64,000 bases of DNA from Culex pipiens pallens (taxonomy: Eukaryota; Arthropoda; Insecta; Diptera; Culicidae): the NCBI RefSeq assembly GCF_016801865.2, contig NC_068937.1, positions 122,423,225 to 122,487,224 on the forward strand. Reading direction: 5' to 3'. A model generated the notes under the pieces. The model worked only from the letters and a program-made list of their open reading frames with translations, ran no database searches and was not told the DNA's origin. Both the position numbers and the translations under genes were made by a program. Every line of letters starts with the position of its first letter. Positions within the stretch are counted from its first letter, which is position 1. Positions 44,005 to 59,000 of this stretch are shown piece after piece.

Positions 44005-47000
44005 ATGTTCAAAATCGAATCGTACATTACGCCGATAATTTTGACTTACCTGGAGAAGTATGTCAAAAACATCCGGCCGGAGGATTCGCAGGTGTCGCTG
44101 TGGGGCGGCGAGGTGGTCTTCCAAAATCTGGACCTGAAGCTGGACGTGCTGGAGGAGGAGCTTTCGCTGCCGTTCCAGTTTCTGTCCGGCCACATCCACG
44201 AGCTGGCCATCCGGGTGCCGTGGACTAAGATCGCGTCGGAGCCGATTGTCATCACGATTAACACTATTGGTAGGATTGCAAGCTAATTTCTTTTGAACTA
44301 AAATGTACAAATTTTATTTCTCCAGAATTCGTGCTTAAACTGCAAGAACCGGGCAGTCGGGCCACACCTCGCAGGGATGCCTCGCGGAAGAACAAAAATG
44401 CGGACGAGGCGCCCCCTCCCGGCTACATGGCCTCGCTTATTAACCGGATCGCCAACAACATCACGATCCGGTGCCACAACGTTATCCTCAAGTATGTGGA
44501 AGAAGATATCGTCGTTTCTATGAACATACAACAGCTGTCGATGGAGTCGGCGGATGCCGGCTGGAATCCGGCGTTTATCGACATTTCGCCGACGCGGGTC
44601 TCGCTGAGGAAGCTGATCAATATTGTCGACTTGACGATATGCTTGGACAAGCGGAATTCGGCGGGGAAGATTGAGGTTTGCCAGGAACCGGTCCTGTATC
44701 GAAGTACGCTGCAGGCACGGGTTTTGATGAGATATAGCAACGCTCCGGCATCGCATGACCGCTCGTCGATTACCCGAATCGACGTTCACAGCAACTTTTT
44801 GGACGTGAACGTCTCGTCGCAGCAGTTTCCCATGTTGATGCGGCTGTACGAGCTTGGAATGGCGCTGAAGCAGGGTAAGATCAAGAGTGAAACTTCACTG
44901 GGTGCGGAAGGCAGTGGGGAAGGAGAAGGTGAGGCCAACCAGGAATCGCTGCTGTCGTGGGCTTGGAATCTGCTGCCGTCGTTCTTTCCGGAAGAAAGCG
45001 AGTCGGATAGCACGGACGACCATGAGTTTCACGTGTTTCACGCCGGTTGCTACATCGATCGGCTGCGGATGATCTTCAAGACGCAGGAGCTGGTTGGGGA
45101 CAGTGTGGTGGGAACGGCGCGGAAGATCAAATACAACCCGTTTTTGCAGCTGGATTTGAACGGAGTGCATGGAGAGGTGGTAATTTGCGGTTTGAAGTGG
45201 TTCAATTTTAGCGGAGGTATCGCCAAGGTCGGGCTGCAGTCGCTGGAAGATTGTCCCTGCGGACATCCGATGGGTATCAAGGAGATATTTACTAGTGAGG
45301 CAACTGTTTCGGAGGATAATTCGCATGTGAGAGGGTCATTTTTTGACGAGAAAACAGGTGAAAGTCGGAAGTACAACGTCAACTGGAATTACCACCTTGG
45401 GACGTACACCCAGCAGGTTCTGCTGGCAAGATCTCCGGCGATCGCGATGGACATTGTCCACGAAGTGCAAATTCCGGACGACCGTCGAACATCCGAGTTT
45501 GGGAGCGATCTAGAGTTCAGCAATCTGTCCGAGAAGTACATGATTCGCGGATTCTTTGGCAAATTCCGGTTAAAAATCGGTGCGGATACTCTTCACCGCG
45601 TGAAAAAGTTGATCTCTTACAAGGATGCCTACGAATACCAGCCGTACTACGAGGAAAAACCGACGCCAAATTTGTCCCAACTTCCCCCGCCATCGGCGGA
45701 AGACTATGACGCTCTGATGAGCGAAATCCCGCTCAAACAGATCCACCTTACTGTCGTAACGCCAACGTTGGAACTTCATCCGTTCGATCACGGCCGGTTC
45801 CAGCTCGGTCGTAAGCGGAGTTCTTCCAAAAACCCCACAACAACCGATCTTGGACCCTTGCTGGAGGTCGACTTCAACCGAATCGAGTGCAATATCCTAA
45901 CTCCGCTCTACGAAAACCGCCTCGTCTTCACGACCTGCCAACTGCCAGAACCTCCGTCCAAACTCTTCGACAGCTGCTTCCACTCGATCTCAGGAAATCT
46001 GGAACGCGCACAAGTTAAGCTGCGCTACGCGGACTCCATCCACCTAATCGCCACGGCCATCAACTTGAATCACCAGCATCGCTACTTGATCTTCCCAGAA
46101 CTTTGGCCCAACGCGGAACTCAACAAAACCGAACACAACTTTGGCGCTTCCGACGTGAAACTATTCCTAAATCCCCAGCAAACCATCGTGTCATCCTCGA
46201 TCCTCTCCTCCCTTCTCAACAAGACCCCATCCTTCAACCCATCCCAAGAACTGCTCTCAAACCTCAACCCACCATCGACTCCGATCCTCGATCTGATCAT
46301 CTCCCACGTCCACGCGCGTCAAGTACTCTCCGAGCGCACTTCCTGCCTCAAGCTGACCTCCCGCAGCCTCCGCTGTCTAACGTACACACCTACAACCGCT
46401 TCCTCCCAACGCTCCCTGACCGCCCTCTGGCCAGACCATCCCACCGACGAAGACTTCCTCACCGTAATCGTGCAACTTCCGATCGATCGCACCCTCACCG
46501 CCCTCGAGCACCCTCCACTCTTCTACGGTCGCTTCCTCGACCTCTCCCTCAACGTCGACCCAACGCTGCACGAATTCTTGCGCATCTTCACCGAGCTTCA
46601 ACAGGCCCGCTCGGAAGATCCCCTCTCCCGCGCCCACCGGCACTCGCTCTCACCGCGTAAATCCGCCGATCGTCTGTTGCCCAAAAAGATTGCCACCACC
46701 ACTTCCCAGCCGATCACGTCCGTACACTCCAGCTCGGACCAGGTGGACCCGCCGATGGGACCGGTTGCGGTCGATGGAGCAGCTCTGCCCGCGATCGCGT
46801 CCACCGTGGCCGAGGAGGAAGGGGAAGGGGGGCTGGAAATTGGTGCCGCGACGACGAGCTCGCCCGATCAGGACTTTTGGAAGCAGCTCTCCAGGAGGAT
46901 CATCTTTCATCTGGAGTTTTCACACTGTACGGTGTACTTTCCGGAGAAGAGCATCGTGCAGGAGAGCGGTGGCGCGTCTGGATTGCAGGAGGAAGAGTTT

Positions 47001-50000
47001 GGAGACAATGAGATCGTGATGTTGAAGTGAGTACCAAGAGCTAATCCATGCAAAATGCAAACCATACTGTGATTGATACCCATCTTTTACAGACTCCCAC
47101 TGATCACCGTCAACTCCGCGTTCAAGTCCAGCAGCCTGTCGGCGTCGATCAACCGCTTTCCGATCAGCCTCGCCAAATCGGTATGGCCCGAAGATCGCGA
47201 AAGTTTCCCATGGACCGTATCTCTGGCGAACGCCTCCAGCTGGACGTACCAGAACCGTACGATGGACAAACTGCTCGAAGAAACGACCACCAACATCTCG
47301 CTGGTGCTAAACTTCAAGGAAGACGGTACGGCTACGTCGGCCTGCTTCCACGTGGACACCTCGCCACTGAAGGTGAACGTGTTCAAGGAGCAGCTGGTGC
47401 TGGTCGGTGCAACGCTGAACCGGATTCTCTCGCTGCCAATGTTTCAGCAAAGTCAGGATGGTGGAGTCGGAGGGAAGAAGGATCAACCGCAGGTGCTGGA
47501 GATATCGCAAGCTGGTGGTGCTACGACGGCTGCAGATTTGAAGGAGTTTCTGGACTTGACGCACAATTCCAGTGGAGCGTCGGAGGAAACGCTAAAGGAG
47601 GTAGGGAAGGTAGACACAACTCCATTGTCCATCTGGTTGCAGTGGACGTTCTCCAAGGTGACGGTCAATTGTGTTGTAAATGAAGATTCTGGAGAGTCGA
47701 AGATTAAGCTAGTGTTCGAGATGGAAGACATCATCTACAGTTTGGACATGCAGGACGTGTATCTGCAGATCAAGGCAAAGATCGGCGGAATGAACGGGCA
47801 GTGTTACGAGTTTGACGGGACGAAAGGATCGTGGGTTAAAAACGAAGCGCTGGGTTTGACGGTGCAAACTGAATCGGGTGGGTCCAGCAAGTCCGCCAAC
47901 GATACATTCCTGAATCTGACAATAACAAAAGCCGAGACTAAAAACGTTCACACCAAGTGGGATACTGTCCGCAAGAGTCGGGAACAGAACGATACCTTGA
48001 TCGAGGTGATCGCCAAAATGGAGCAGATTGATTTACGGTTGGATTTGGAACTCCTGGAACAGTGCATTGACGTTCTGACTATTTTCCAACGCAAGGAAAA
48101 GGCACCCACAGGTGTTCTAGGGGTAAAAGATCTCCCATTGATCTTGTTCTCTAGCAAAGGACTGCGGCTGTTCATCCCGCTTCGGGATTGTCCGACGCAA
48201 TGTAACGCGTACATTTTCAAGATCAATTCCATTACTATGCATCACAACGTCGAGAATCCAATCTGCCGAGTTCCGTTGCGACCAGATATCTACACCAAAG
48301 CCGCCCAGATGAGAATCCTTAACGTTCCTGGATCCAAAATCGAAGACCGACAGTACGAACTGCTACTGAAAGACATCTCACTGAGTACCGCCAGCTGGTC
48401 CGACATCTTGGGCTACATTCAAGAGCAAACCTCCTCAACAACCCACCACGATAACCCAGCTTTCGAGTGGAACAATCTCCAAGACGTCCAGCGATCGTCC
48501 GACTTCGAAGTCAGCACCATCTTCAAGGAGTTTCACTTTTCCGTCATCTGCGCACCCTGCCTCATCTACAAGAACGTCCTCATCTGCAGCCAGGCGATGG
48601 AACTCAACTGCATGTCCGATCTACTCATCAACCTCGACATCGATCAACTCCGCCTCGCCGGCAACATCTCCCAAAAACTATCCTCGATCGCGCATCTCGT
48701 TTCACCTCCTCCAGCAAGCGCTTCTTCGTCGCGCAGCAGCGTCGTCGAGTTCAACCCGACTCTGTTCACCAGCCAGGACACGATCAGCATCGACTCGATC
48801 AAGTCCGAACAGCTACCACCGGCTCGAACCTTCCGCCGCAGTCACTCCAAGCTGTCAAAGTTCGAGGAAGATTCCGGCGTCGAGTCGTTCCGGGCATCCG
48901 AGGAGAAGAAGGCTTCCTCCAGCAGTCGGCGTAGCGTAACTTCGCGCCAGCGAAAGATTTCCAGCAGGTCGTCCGAGCAGATTAAGACAGCGGCAACGGG
49001 GACTACGGTTGAGCCGCAGACAGTTCCATACGAGGTGTGCTTCCTGGGAGGTTACTTCAAGGTGAATTTGTACGAAAAGAAGGTCAAAGAGACCGAAGAA
49101 CCGAAAATGCTGTTCCGTATGGTTATGGCTCAACCGAACGGATTGGTTTCGTTGAACTTGCTGGAGCATGTCATGCAAGTTTCGCTGTTTGATCTGGTTA
49201 TCGACCTGGGAGATTTTTCCTTGTTGAAGACCCTTTCTGGAGAACCTGACGACCTGGGAATTCCACAGCCAATCATCAAAACGCGGTTTGTGAACAGTTT
49301 TACCAAGAAAAACAAGGAACTGAACGTGGACTTCCGGAGACCGATCAAGATGACAATATCTCACCAGAAACTGCAGATCCTGCAAAATCTTCTGGACGTT
49401 CTGGACGGGGCTGTCGGAGGGGGTCAGAAAAAGTCTACCGTAAAGCAGGCGAGGAAATTACCCAAACCAATATTGAGTCGAAACAAGTTCAAGATGATCA
49501 AGTCAAACATGTACGACATCGAGAAGGTCAGTCTGCGTTTGTCCCAAGCTATGATCCATTTGCACGACGAAGATCGTCAAGCCTACAACTGTAAGCTGTC
49601 ACTGTCGTCGATCCAATCATCCCTGCGTGTCCAAGAACGCCCCGAACGCATGTCTTTTACGCTGGACCTCGAAGAACTGATCTTCTGCCAGGGATTGTTC
49701 ACGATCATGCACCCGTTCTCGTTCAATTTGCAAGCTACTCTAACGCAAGAGTACTGGAAACGGGATCCCCTCATTCAGACCAAGCTCAAATCGAGCTACC
49801 TCCAGCTGGACTTTAACCCGAACAACCTAACCGAGATCCAGCGAATGACCGACCTGTTCAACCAAGTACTCAACTCCAAATCATCCTCGGAACAAGACAT
49901 CGCCCGTACTACCGACATCAGCAGTGCCAACATAACTCCAAGTCGCGACAACCTCATCCCAATAGCGGCGCCTAGCTTCAGCAAGGCTTCCAAAACGCAG

Positions 50001-53000
50001 GAAGAGCACTACCAGGATGACCTGCGGGCCGGGGCGTTCCAGTTCATCGAGTCGACGCGAGCGAACGAACTCCCGCTGCCGTACCAGATCAAGATCATCA
50101 ACCGGGACGTGGGCATCATCTGCTGGAGGTACCCGCAACCGAGGTCCCTACACAACGTTACCGTCTTCCCGGTGCCGATGAATGTAAGTATGATCAGAAT
50201 CTGATCTGTACCTCAAGATGACCAATGCGTTTTTTCAGACCTCCAAGTCGTTGAATATCCAGTGCAAGTTGGAGTACTTTGCCGAAATCTACGGCGACTT
50301 CTTCGAGCTGTGCGAGTTTACACTGTCGGAAAATGAGAAAATCGACCTTCGGCTACCGTCCAGCAAGATCGCATCCCCGATTTGGCGCATCGTGATGACC
50401 CAGAACGTGATCTACGAGGGCAATGAGCAGGAAGAGTCCACCGCAAACGACGAGAACGACCCGCAAGAGTCAAGCAAATCCTTGATTTCGAACATAACCG
50501 ACGCTCTGAAGGATACCTACCTGTCGACGGGTCGCATCGTGAGTCTACCCTACCGACTGCATCCGAAGATCTTCGTGGCTTGCATGCGCGTTGACTCGAT
50601 TTTCAATCCAAACATGATCCCTAACGTGGAGCTCACCGTTGAGCTGCGTCCAGTGCAGGTCAATCTGTTCAACGTGATCGAACGACCGGAGGTCGTAACG
50701 CTTCCGAAACCGTTTGAGCGGTACAGGTTTTGCAAGGAATCGTCGGAATCGAGGAGTCACAAGTTCTTGATGCTGAATGCGCAGTACTTCCGGGTACACG
50801 CGACAATCTACGACAACTTTGACTTTCTGCTGAGCGGTGAGATGAACCTGCAGTGTGACCTGCTTGACTATAGTCATTTTACGTTTGAGAATGCGCTGGA
50901 AGTGGTCAACCTGAAGGCGATTGTATCTTCGGAGGAAGATTCGCTCGAGTTCAAGGCGATCTCCGACGATATCTTGGTGCGGTATGGGCCATCGATCGGG
51001 TACAACCTGCTCGTTGCGGAGAAGATATGGAACTGTACGCAGCCGGAGAATACGCTACTGTATGGGAAGTACATCGTTTGCAACCACACCCACGTGGGTA
51101 TTCGAATTGGTCAGTTTGGTACCGGCGAAGGGATCTTCCTGGGAACGGAAGAGCTCTGTCAGTACGTGTTCCGAAGCTTCCGACATCCGCAAAAGCTGCA
51201 GATTGTGTTCAACGAAAACTACAAGGAAATCAGCACGGAACCGTTTGAGGTGACGAAAGAAGGCTTGTTCTACGTTCGGATTTTGCCGGTCCACGAAGAA
51301 GACGTTGACGACGACAAGCTGTTTGTGGTGCGAGTTGAAAATCTGAGCAGCGCTCAGAAGCGCGTTACGATCGAGGGTCAGATCAGCTTCTTCAACATGA
51401 CCAGCCAACGGTTGAAGGTTCAGTACCGGTTCTACAAGGTCGTCCCAAACAGTGACAAGCACTACGTATCGACGAGCTTCCTGCTCGAGGAGGGTTCCGA
51501 CGGGAACGTGTTCGGGGCGGCCAACAACAAGAACCAGCAGAGCATCAAGCTGGCGATCGACGGCGAACGGAAGGGCTGGTCCGGGGACATTCCCATGCGG
51601 GAGATTATGAACGGATCGAAGCCGTACTTGGTGAAAATTCCTACGGGGATGACGACGGAGGGATACATCAGCTATTGGGTGCGAATCATTCGGGAACGGA
51701 TTGGGGATCACGCCGAGCTGAAGGAGTCGTTCAACGAGCGGGTGCTGGTCGTCGTTTGGCCGCTATTTATGGTACAGTCCATGCTGACGGTGAACACGAC
51801 GGTAAGTTTGACTGGGTGAGGTGATCGACAAGATCGTGCAATACGGACGTTTTTGTTCCAGGCTCACGAAGAGAAAATCGACCAGAACTTTTCGATCTAC
51901 GGACAAGGTGAACGGCGCCAGCTGCTCGTATCCGGGACAAACTCCGACGAGCACGAGTTGCAGTTCCGAATGGAGTGAGTTAACCCAATTATGAATTTGT
52001 ACCAGCGATTAACCATCCCCAAAATCTCCAGCTTCAACTCCCCGCACGGCGAAGACAAACGCAAGGCGCTGCTCTCGTACCGCCTGATCGACGGGCGGAC
52101 CTTCTTTCAGGTGCCCGATCGCTTCAAGACGGTTGAAGCGGCCATCAAAATGCTACGCAAGTCTCATTCCGTTAAGTGGCCCTGCTCGCGCGAGGAAGAA
52201 CTTCGCTGGCGGCGGGAAAACTCGATCCAGGAAGCGACGTTCCCGCTGTACAACTGTTCCGCGGCGCATGAACTGTCCTGCTGTCTGATGCTCAGTATCG
52301 CCCCCTGGGCACTGTTCATCAACCAGCTGGGCTGTCCGGTACGCGTTCGGAACTGCGACTCGTACGAGGTGAACTTGATTGAGCCGAACAACATTGTGAT
52401 GCCGCACTACATCGAGAGCAGCTTCACGCTGGAGCTGGACGTTGGGTTCGCGCTGCAGTCAGAAGTGATCTACTTGGACGGAGATGCGGTCAAGAAGCAT
52501 GCTCCTAACAGTCACGTACTGCCGGCGGAAGGTTCGGTTGAGATATGCTTACGATCGGAAAGTGGGGTAAGTCATCTTTATTCACTACAAGTACTTATAA
52601 ATCTAGCTTAAATCTTGCCCTTAATCTGCACGTTTGGTTGCACTGACTTGACAGCCTCCGTGAACACCTGCAGTACGCGATCGACCCTCTCGGTTGTAGC
52701 ATTCTGTCCCATCAAGCCAATCCGGAATACCTGCCCAGCGGTAGGTCCCAACCCTCCGCTGATCTCCACCATATAAGTCTTCATCGCGTACTGCGCCACC
52801 TTGAGCCAATCGACTCCTTGTGGGACCTTAATCGTGGTTACGGTAGCAAGCCGGTCTTTCGAATTGGCATACAACTCGAAGCCAGCCGCTTCTAGTCCAC
52901 GGTACAACCGTTGCGCACAGTCCTGGTGGCGCGCGATCAACGTCGGCAAGCTTTCCTCACAAGCTAGAGCGATGGCTTCGCGCAAGCCGTACAGCAGGGT

Positions 53001-56000
53001 GGCCGAAATGGTGTGGTGATAGCTGGAAAGATGGGAAGAGCACATTACGGGTTGATGTTACGAACGTGACGGTGGTATTACTTACATGCGTGGTCGTCCG
53101 AAGCATCCCCAGTAATCACCGACCAGTGCCATGTCCCAGTAGTACACCTTGACCTTCGTGTTACGGCTCTTGAAGCGTTCCCTAGAAGAAGATTTTTTAC
53201 AGAGATTATTACAGAGAAAACAAAGTTAATTCGTGCTGTTTTGAACTCGCTGGGCACTAAACTGTCAACCTGAAGTTTTGAAATAATGTATGTCAGTCAA
53301 ACTAGTACTGATCGGAATTGTCTTAAAAAACATTTCCAGGGGAATTAAACAAGCTTTTGAAGGCATTTTACTTATGATTTTCAAATTGAAAGTAGGAAAT
53401 TTGTTAGTACGCATTGTAAACAATAGAAAACGCAAGAGTCATGGAGAAGCACAAGAAAAAGGAAAATTTGTGAGTACGCATTGTAAACAAAAGAGTTTAA
53501 GGAAGCCGCAGAATGAACATTCATTCGAATGCATTTGCACTACAGATTGTCAAGGCAAACAGATTGGCCAATGCTTCTGGACACCAAACGTGCTGGACAC
53601 CAACCGCCCTTTACGCCCAGCAAAACTGGCAGTGTTGCAAGCGCAAAACATACGTTGCCAGTGCCGATTTATTTTGCATCGGCCAATCTGTCTCCCTCGA
53701 CAATCTGTAATTTGCACAGCTCTGCACTCAACTACCCCCAAGAAACAGCCCACTTATCGCAAATATTACTTAATAGCGGTGCTATTTACGCATCCAATCA
53801 CGCGCGGTCGCTATCTCCCGGGTCGCAAAACGTCAGACGAATCTTCCAAATTGCAACCATAACTTTTTCCCCCGGGCACGGTGCGCACATCGACCTTCAA
53901 AAACACAACAGAGCAATAAAAGCGGTGCCTCTACTGCCCCACAGATAAGATTGTCTCTCCGAACAAGCTCATCATCACCTTACAAATACAAACTTTCGTC
54001 AAGAGATAGCAGCCCCGTACTTACACGGCTCGATGGCTGAACGACATTGGCGTAATGCCCGGCGGTGCTCCGAGCACTTTCTGTGAACCGGTGTAAACGG
54101 CGTCCACTTCCCAGCGGTCCATGAAGAAGGGAGTTCCGCCCAGCGACGCTACCGTATCCACAATAAGCAAGCAGTTGTTTGCGTGACACAGCGCTCCAAC
54201 GCCCTCCAACCCTTGAAGAACTCCCGTCGAAGAATCTCCCTGGGTCAGGAATAGTACCGACGGTTTGTGCTGCACCAGTGCCGTGCGAATCTCCTCCAAC
54301 GAGAGCGACTGGCCGACCTTCGATTTGACCGTCCTCACATCAGCTCCGTACCGCGTAGCCATATCCGCCGACCGGTCTCCCCAGTGTCCGGTGTGACCAA
54401 TCAGAACCACGTCACCATCCTCGAGCAGGTTGCACAGGGTGGCCTCCATACCGCCGTGGCCGGACGCGCTCAAACAGAAGGTGGCTGCATTCGTCGTCTG
54501 GAACAGATATCGAACGCCCTCCTTGATATCGTCCATGATCTTGAGCGTCTCCGGGTGTAGATGGCCCAGAATGGGCTTTGACATGGCGTCCAGAACTCGC
54601 TGGGGAGCGTTTGACGGACCCGGTCCCATCAGCAGCTTGTCCGGAACGACCAGGGGTTCGCGGAGAACCGCCGGAGAGGTCACTTTGTACTCCATTTGAC
54701 GTAGTTTGCTTTGGCGCGAGAACTTTCACTTGTTGAATGATTGCGGAAGGCAGAGTCGAGACTGAATGAGCGGACGAGCGGCGAACGGACCGGTTTTAAG
54801 CTTGCGTACGTGGGCTGTTTCTCTCTCGGATCAGTGGTGCCAGGTTTGCTGAAAAGATTTGAGAGTTAATCAGTTGGTAGTGAATTAAAGTGGCACCACT
54901 GTTTTCTCTTGAAGCTTCTCACCTAGTTGTGGGAGAGAAAGAGTGAATGAAAGAGAACCTGCTGCTGATAACACGTTGTCGCGGTAAACGCGAGACTTTG
55001 TGGTTTCTTTCCATATGTTACAGATCAACCAGTCTCTGTTTAATCAGCTTGTCTGTGCGGTTTCCCTCTTACCAAGATGTGATCTTATGGTCACTTTTCT
55101 CCAGAGTGATACTCCAGATCGATGACCTACGCAGTTTTGCTTGCGGTTTTCAGCCGCTCTCAAAGTTCGTATTTGCCAACTGATAACAACCTTTCCCAGC
55201 CTCAGAAATGGAAAATATTTACTCTCCAATATCACCGTGCGTAATTGTTTGCTCTGCAATGTAAGTCACAATAATTTTTCCCATCACACCAGGTCAGCAA
55301 CGTCATCCTGTCGTCCACCACGGAGAACAACATCCGAGTCATCACCGTAGCGGCGCAGTTTGTCGTGACCAACTATTCCAGCTACGAGCTGTACGGGTGG
55401 TGCTTTGCCGTGCTCGACAACGAACAGCTCGATCAGATTCGGCAGGACGAGCGTAGCCAACATACCGCGTGCATTGGACTTCCGCGGAATGACCGGAAGT
55501 GTGATAAGTATGTAGAAAATTATTGGTTGTAGACTTCGATTGCTGATTTATTTCTTTCAGTCCCCAAGGTTCGGCGGTAACCGTCCTGAGCAACCTGTCC
55601 CAGCACAAGAACCGTCTCAAACCCAACAGTTCGTACCAGTGCTACCTAGCTCTGTATCAGCATGGAACCGACACCGAATTCTCGCTTCCAATCCACCTGA
55701 ACGCTCCCGTTTCCCGGCGCAGCTTCTGCGTGCAACATCTCACCCCCACCCACGAAGATCGCTACATTCCGCTAGCCCTGTCGACCGTCACCCACCACGG
55801 TCAGCACTATGTCTCGATCTATGACGACCCGTGCCCGTCGTACGCGATCGAAAACCGAACCGACTTCAACATCTACGTGGCCCAGGCGGACTCCACCAAC
55901 GCGAGCAAACCGGCCGAAGCCGTCCCGGAGTGTCCGGCCGAGGCGAACTTTGTGTGGTACCAGATCGTACGATCGCGCCAGACAGTGTTCTACACGCCGC

Positions 56001-59000
56001 CAGAACTGGATGCCGTGTTCCCGGAGGCGCAGACCGTGGAGGTTGCGCTGATCTTTGCCTGTGTAAGCGGAAGTGCGATTCGGTGGTCGCATCCGGTGCG
56101 GATCGATGAGAACAAGAATATCTTCCTGAACATTCCACTGTACGGGGATCTGAAGCTGGCCGTTAACGTGCGCAATCGGACCACGGAGATTGTGATCGAT
56201 TACATCAGTCAGGTGAGATTTTTTTTATATTGAGTGGTTCTCTACGATTTTGCAAATCGACTTTTTTTGTATTTTTTTTTATTTGGATGAAATTTTATCC
56301 ATGTCCATCATTAGTTTTCCCATACAATTTTGAGGGCTGGTCATACAAAATAGGTATGTAAATTTATAAAATTTCTGTATCTTGACAAAGAATTTTCAGA
56401 TCGATTTGGTATCTTCGGCAAAGTTGTAGGTTGATGGAGACTTTTCAGAGAAAAATAAATACACGAAAAAATCCCTTTTTTTATTCAACTTTTATGACTA
56501 AAAATCATTTTCGATTTTTTTATAAAAATATCTTTTTGGAACTTTGAAAATCAGGCAACTAGTCTGAGATATGGGAAGGTGGGGCAAGACGACCATATGG
56601 GGCAAGCGGAACAATCGCTCGTACGGCCGTAATTTTTACAATTTTGATTATTTCCAGTATGAGGAATTGTTGCTAGCAATGCAATTAGCTGATTATACTA
56701 CCACATAACCGACAAAACGACTTAAACACCACGGGATATAAGATTGAATTACGTTTTTTTTTTTCAAAACCTTTGTTTTCTTTTAATATTAATTTGGAAA
56801 GAACACAATAAGGCTTAGGGTTCATTTTAAGGCTCATTTTATCAAAATGCTATTTTTCTTAGATCAGTAGTGTCCTTACCAATGACTTGCACCTATTATT
56901 AAGTATGATTTAACTTTTGGTTATTTTTGTTGAGAGCTTTTGAAAAACTTTGTTCAGGTGGGGCAAGTGTACCATAACACGGAGAAAAAAGAGTTCCCAA
57001 AATCGTGAACAAGCGTTCATGAAAATGGGAACCACGAACGAAGTGTTCAAATTTCATGGTACGTTTTTCAAAATCCTACCATGGGATTTGAACACTTTGT
57101 TTGAGGTTCCCATTTTCATGAGCGCTCGTTCACGATTTTGGGAACTATTTTTTCTCCGTGTAAGGATTATTAGTATGGAAAAAATTACGAATTTCTGTAA
57201 TAATTTTTTTTCATAAAAACGATCAAATTTTTAGTAAAATATTATTATTTATTATTATTTATTTTTTTCTAACCTGATGTATCTAAGTGATAACAGTTCA
57301 ATCGTTTGCAAATTAACATGTTGTTTTGTTTCATGCATTGTTCCTCTTGCCCTAACGGGTTGTTCGTCTTGCCCCACTAGTTGAGTAGAACATACGGAAA
57401 ATCAAAAATTTCAAAATCAATTTTTTACATTAAAAAACAGGATTTTTTTAAAATTTGTTTTATCAACGTCTTAGTCAAGACCTGGAATAAGATGATTATA
57501 AATAAATCCGACAGTTTTTTAAAGTTTTAAATGGGTTATAACGAGCATTTCCTTAGCTTGTTACACTTGCCCCACTTTCCCCTTAAGCCTCACAACGAAT
57601 TCGAATCGATGAAAATGATTTTCTCTTGAAAGTTGCAGGCTAATTAGGTGACAATTAGAGAAATTCAAGCAAAACAATGTAAATGGGTCAGTGTGCATTT
57701 GTAAACAAGCAGTCTATCCTGCTTACGTCAGAGGATGTTTACATTTAACATGAGCAGGATAGACTGGATCTCAGAAACTAATTGCCCGATTTTTTTTCCA
57801 AAGATAAAATTATAGCACATTTTCTCAGCTATTCCAAAATATTTTTTAAAACAAAAAAAAAACAAATAAATACATATACCCAAATGTAAATTGTCAAGTA
57901 CTTTTCGATTGCAAATTCGATTTACTTAAAAAAAAGTTTTTAATTTAATGTATTTTTTTGTCCATACTTTCAAAAAAAAAATCCAAAAAACACAATTTAT
58001 TAAACAAATAATATCTTCTAAACCAGATTTTGCCCACGAAAAGATGTCTTTTTAGTCCCCTAAATAATATCATATAAATTAGAAAATTTAAAAATAAGTG
58101 TTTTGGGAATTTAGCTTTTAGTCATTACAAATTAAATGAGATTTTTTTTCCGTATACATATTTTTTCTTAATAGTCCTAATTATAATCTACAACTTTACC
58201 GAAGATACCAAATCGAGCAGAAAATCCAGAAAATCCCTTCTCAAGAAACACAATTTAATACATTTTTGTATGACAACCCCTAATTTTTTGTTTAAATAAA
58301 AAAAAAAACAAAAAACATATTCTTCAAAAAATTCCAGAAATTTCTAAAAAATCGAAAAAAAAATCGAAAAATGTTGAATTAAAAGAAAACAAAGTAAAGA
58401 GTGGATTCGTTTATTCGAATGACCGCTGATTCGAATGCTCGCTGATTCAGTATTCGAGCTAGAATGCACTCAAACGTCAACATTTAGTTGTCAAACTAAT
58501 GTTCACATTTCGCCCCAAGGTTACTGTAAGACAGTAACAGTAACTTACAGTAACCTTGATTTCGCCCCCTTTGTTCCCTGTTTTCCAAGCACGGGGTTTC
58601 GTGCTTTTGACAGCTGTCAGTCGTTCCAACTTGCAAATTTGTATTCGTTAATCCGAATGTAGTTCCATGCGAGTTAACAAATCGGCTCTGTATGAAAAAA
58701 AAAAAACAATAAAAAAATTAAAAAATTAAGGAATATTGGAAAACTTTATTTTTAAATTCCTGAGTTTTTAATTTTCAGATTTTAAATTTTTGAATTATAA
58801 ACTTAAAAAAAATTTAAAGCTCGTTTTTGTATTTTTAATTCTATCTATAGGTATGGAACTATAAATTTCTGTATTTTAAAAATTTCAATTGGAAAAATTG
58901 GATTTTTTTCTAACTTTTGAATTTCTAAATTCTATTTTTTTTTTTGCAATTTTGAATTTGAATATGAGAGTAATCAACGCCTTGTTTTCAGGACCTGGAA

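Larger units (their letters stand above)
56213..58991 (+). other. Vps13B intron 8 (2779 nt) with inverted-repeat insertions
   Basis: Donor CAG/GTGAGA at 56213 and acceptor TTGTTTTCAG ending at 58991. The intron is AT-rich and holds a foldback element (56977-57161), a hairpin around 57710-57767 (CAGTCTATCCTGCT against AGCAGGATAGACTG), and a small palindromic insertion (58517-58558) flanked by 10-bp repeats. GGGGCAAG/GCCCCAC-type strings recur near 56580, 56960, 57370 and 57570. No gene is recognised. Confidence 0.7.

Noticed and set aside
46103..46660. 185-aa proline/arginine-rich ORF within Vps13B exon 2
   Set aside because: Frame shadow of the Vps13B coding sequence in a C-rich stretch.
49881..50138. 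Antisense ORFs across Vps13B exon 3
   Set aside because: No motif and no splice or promoter support; shadows of the coding strand.
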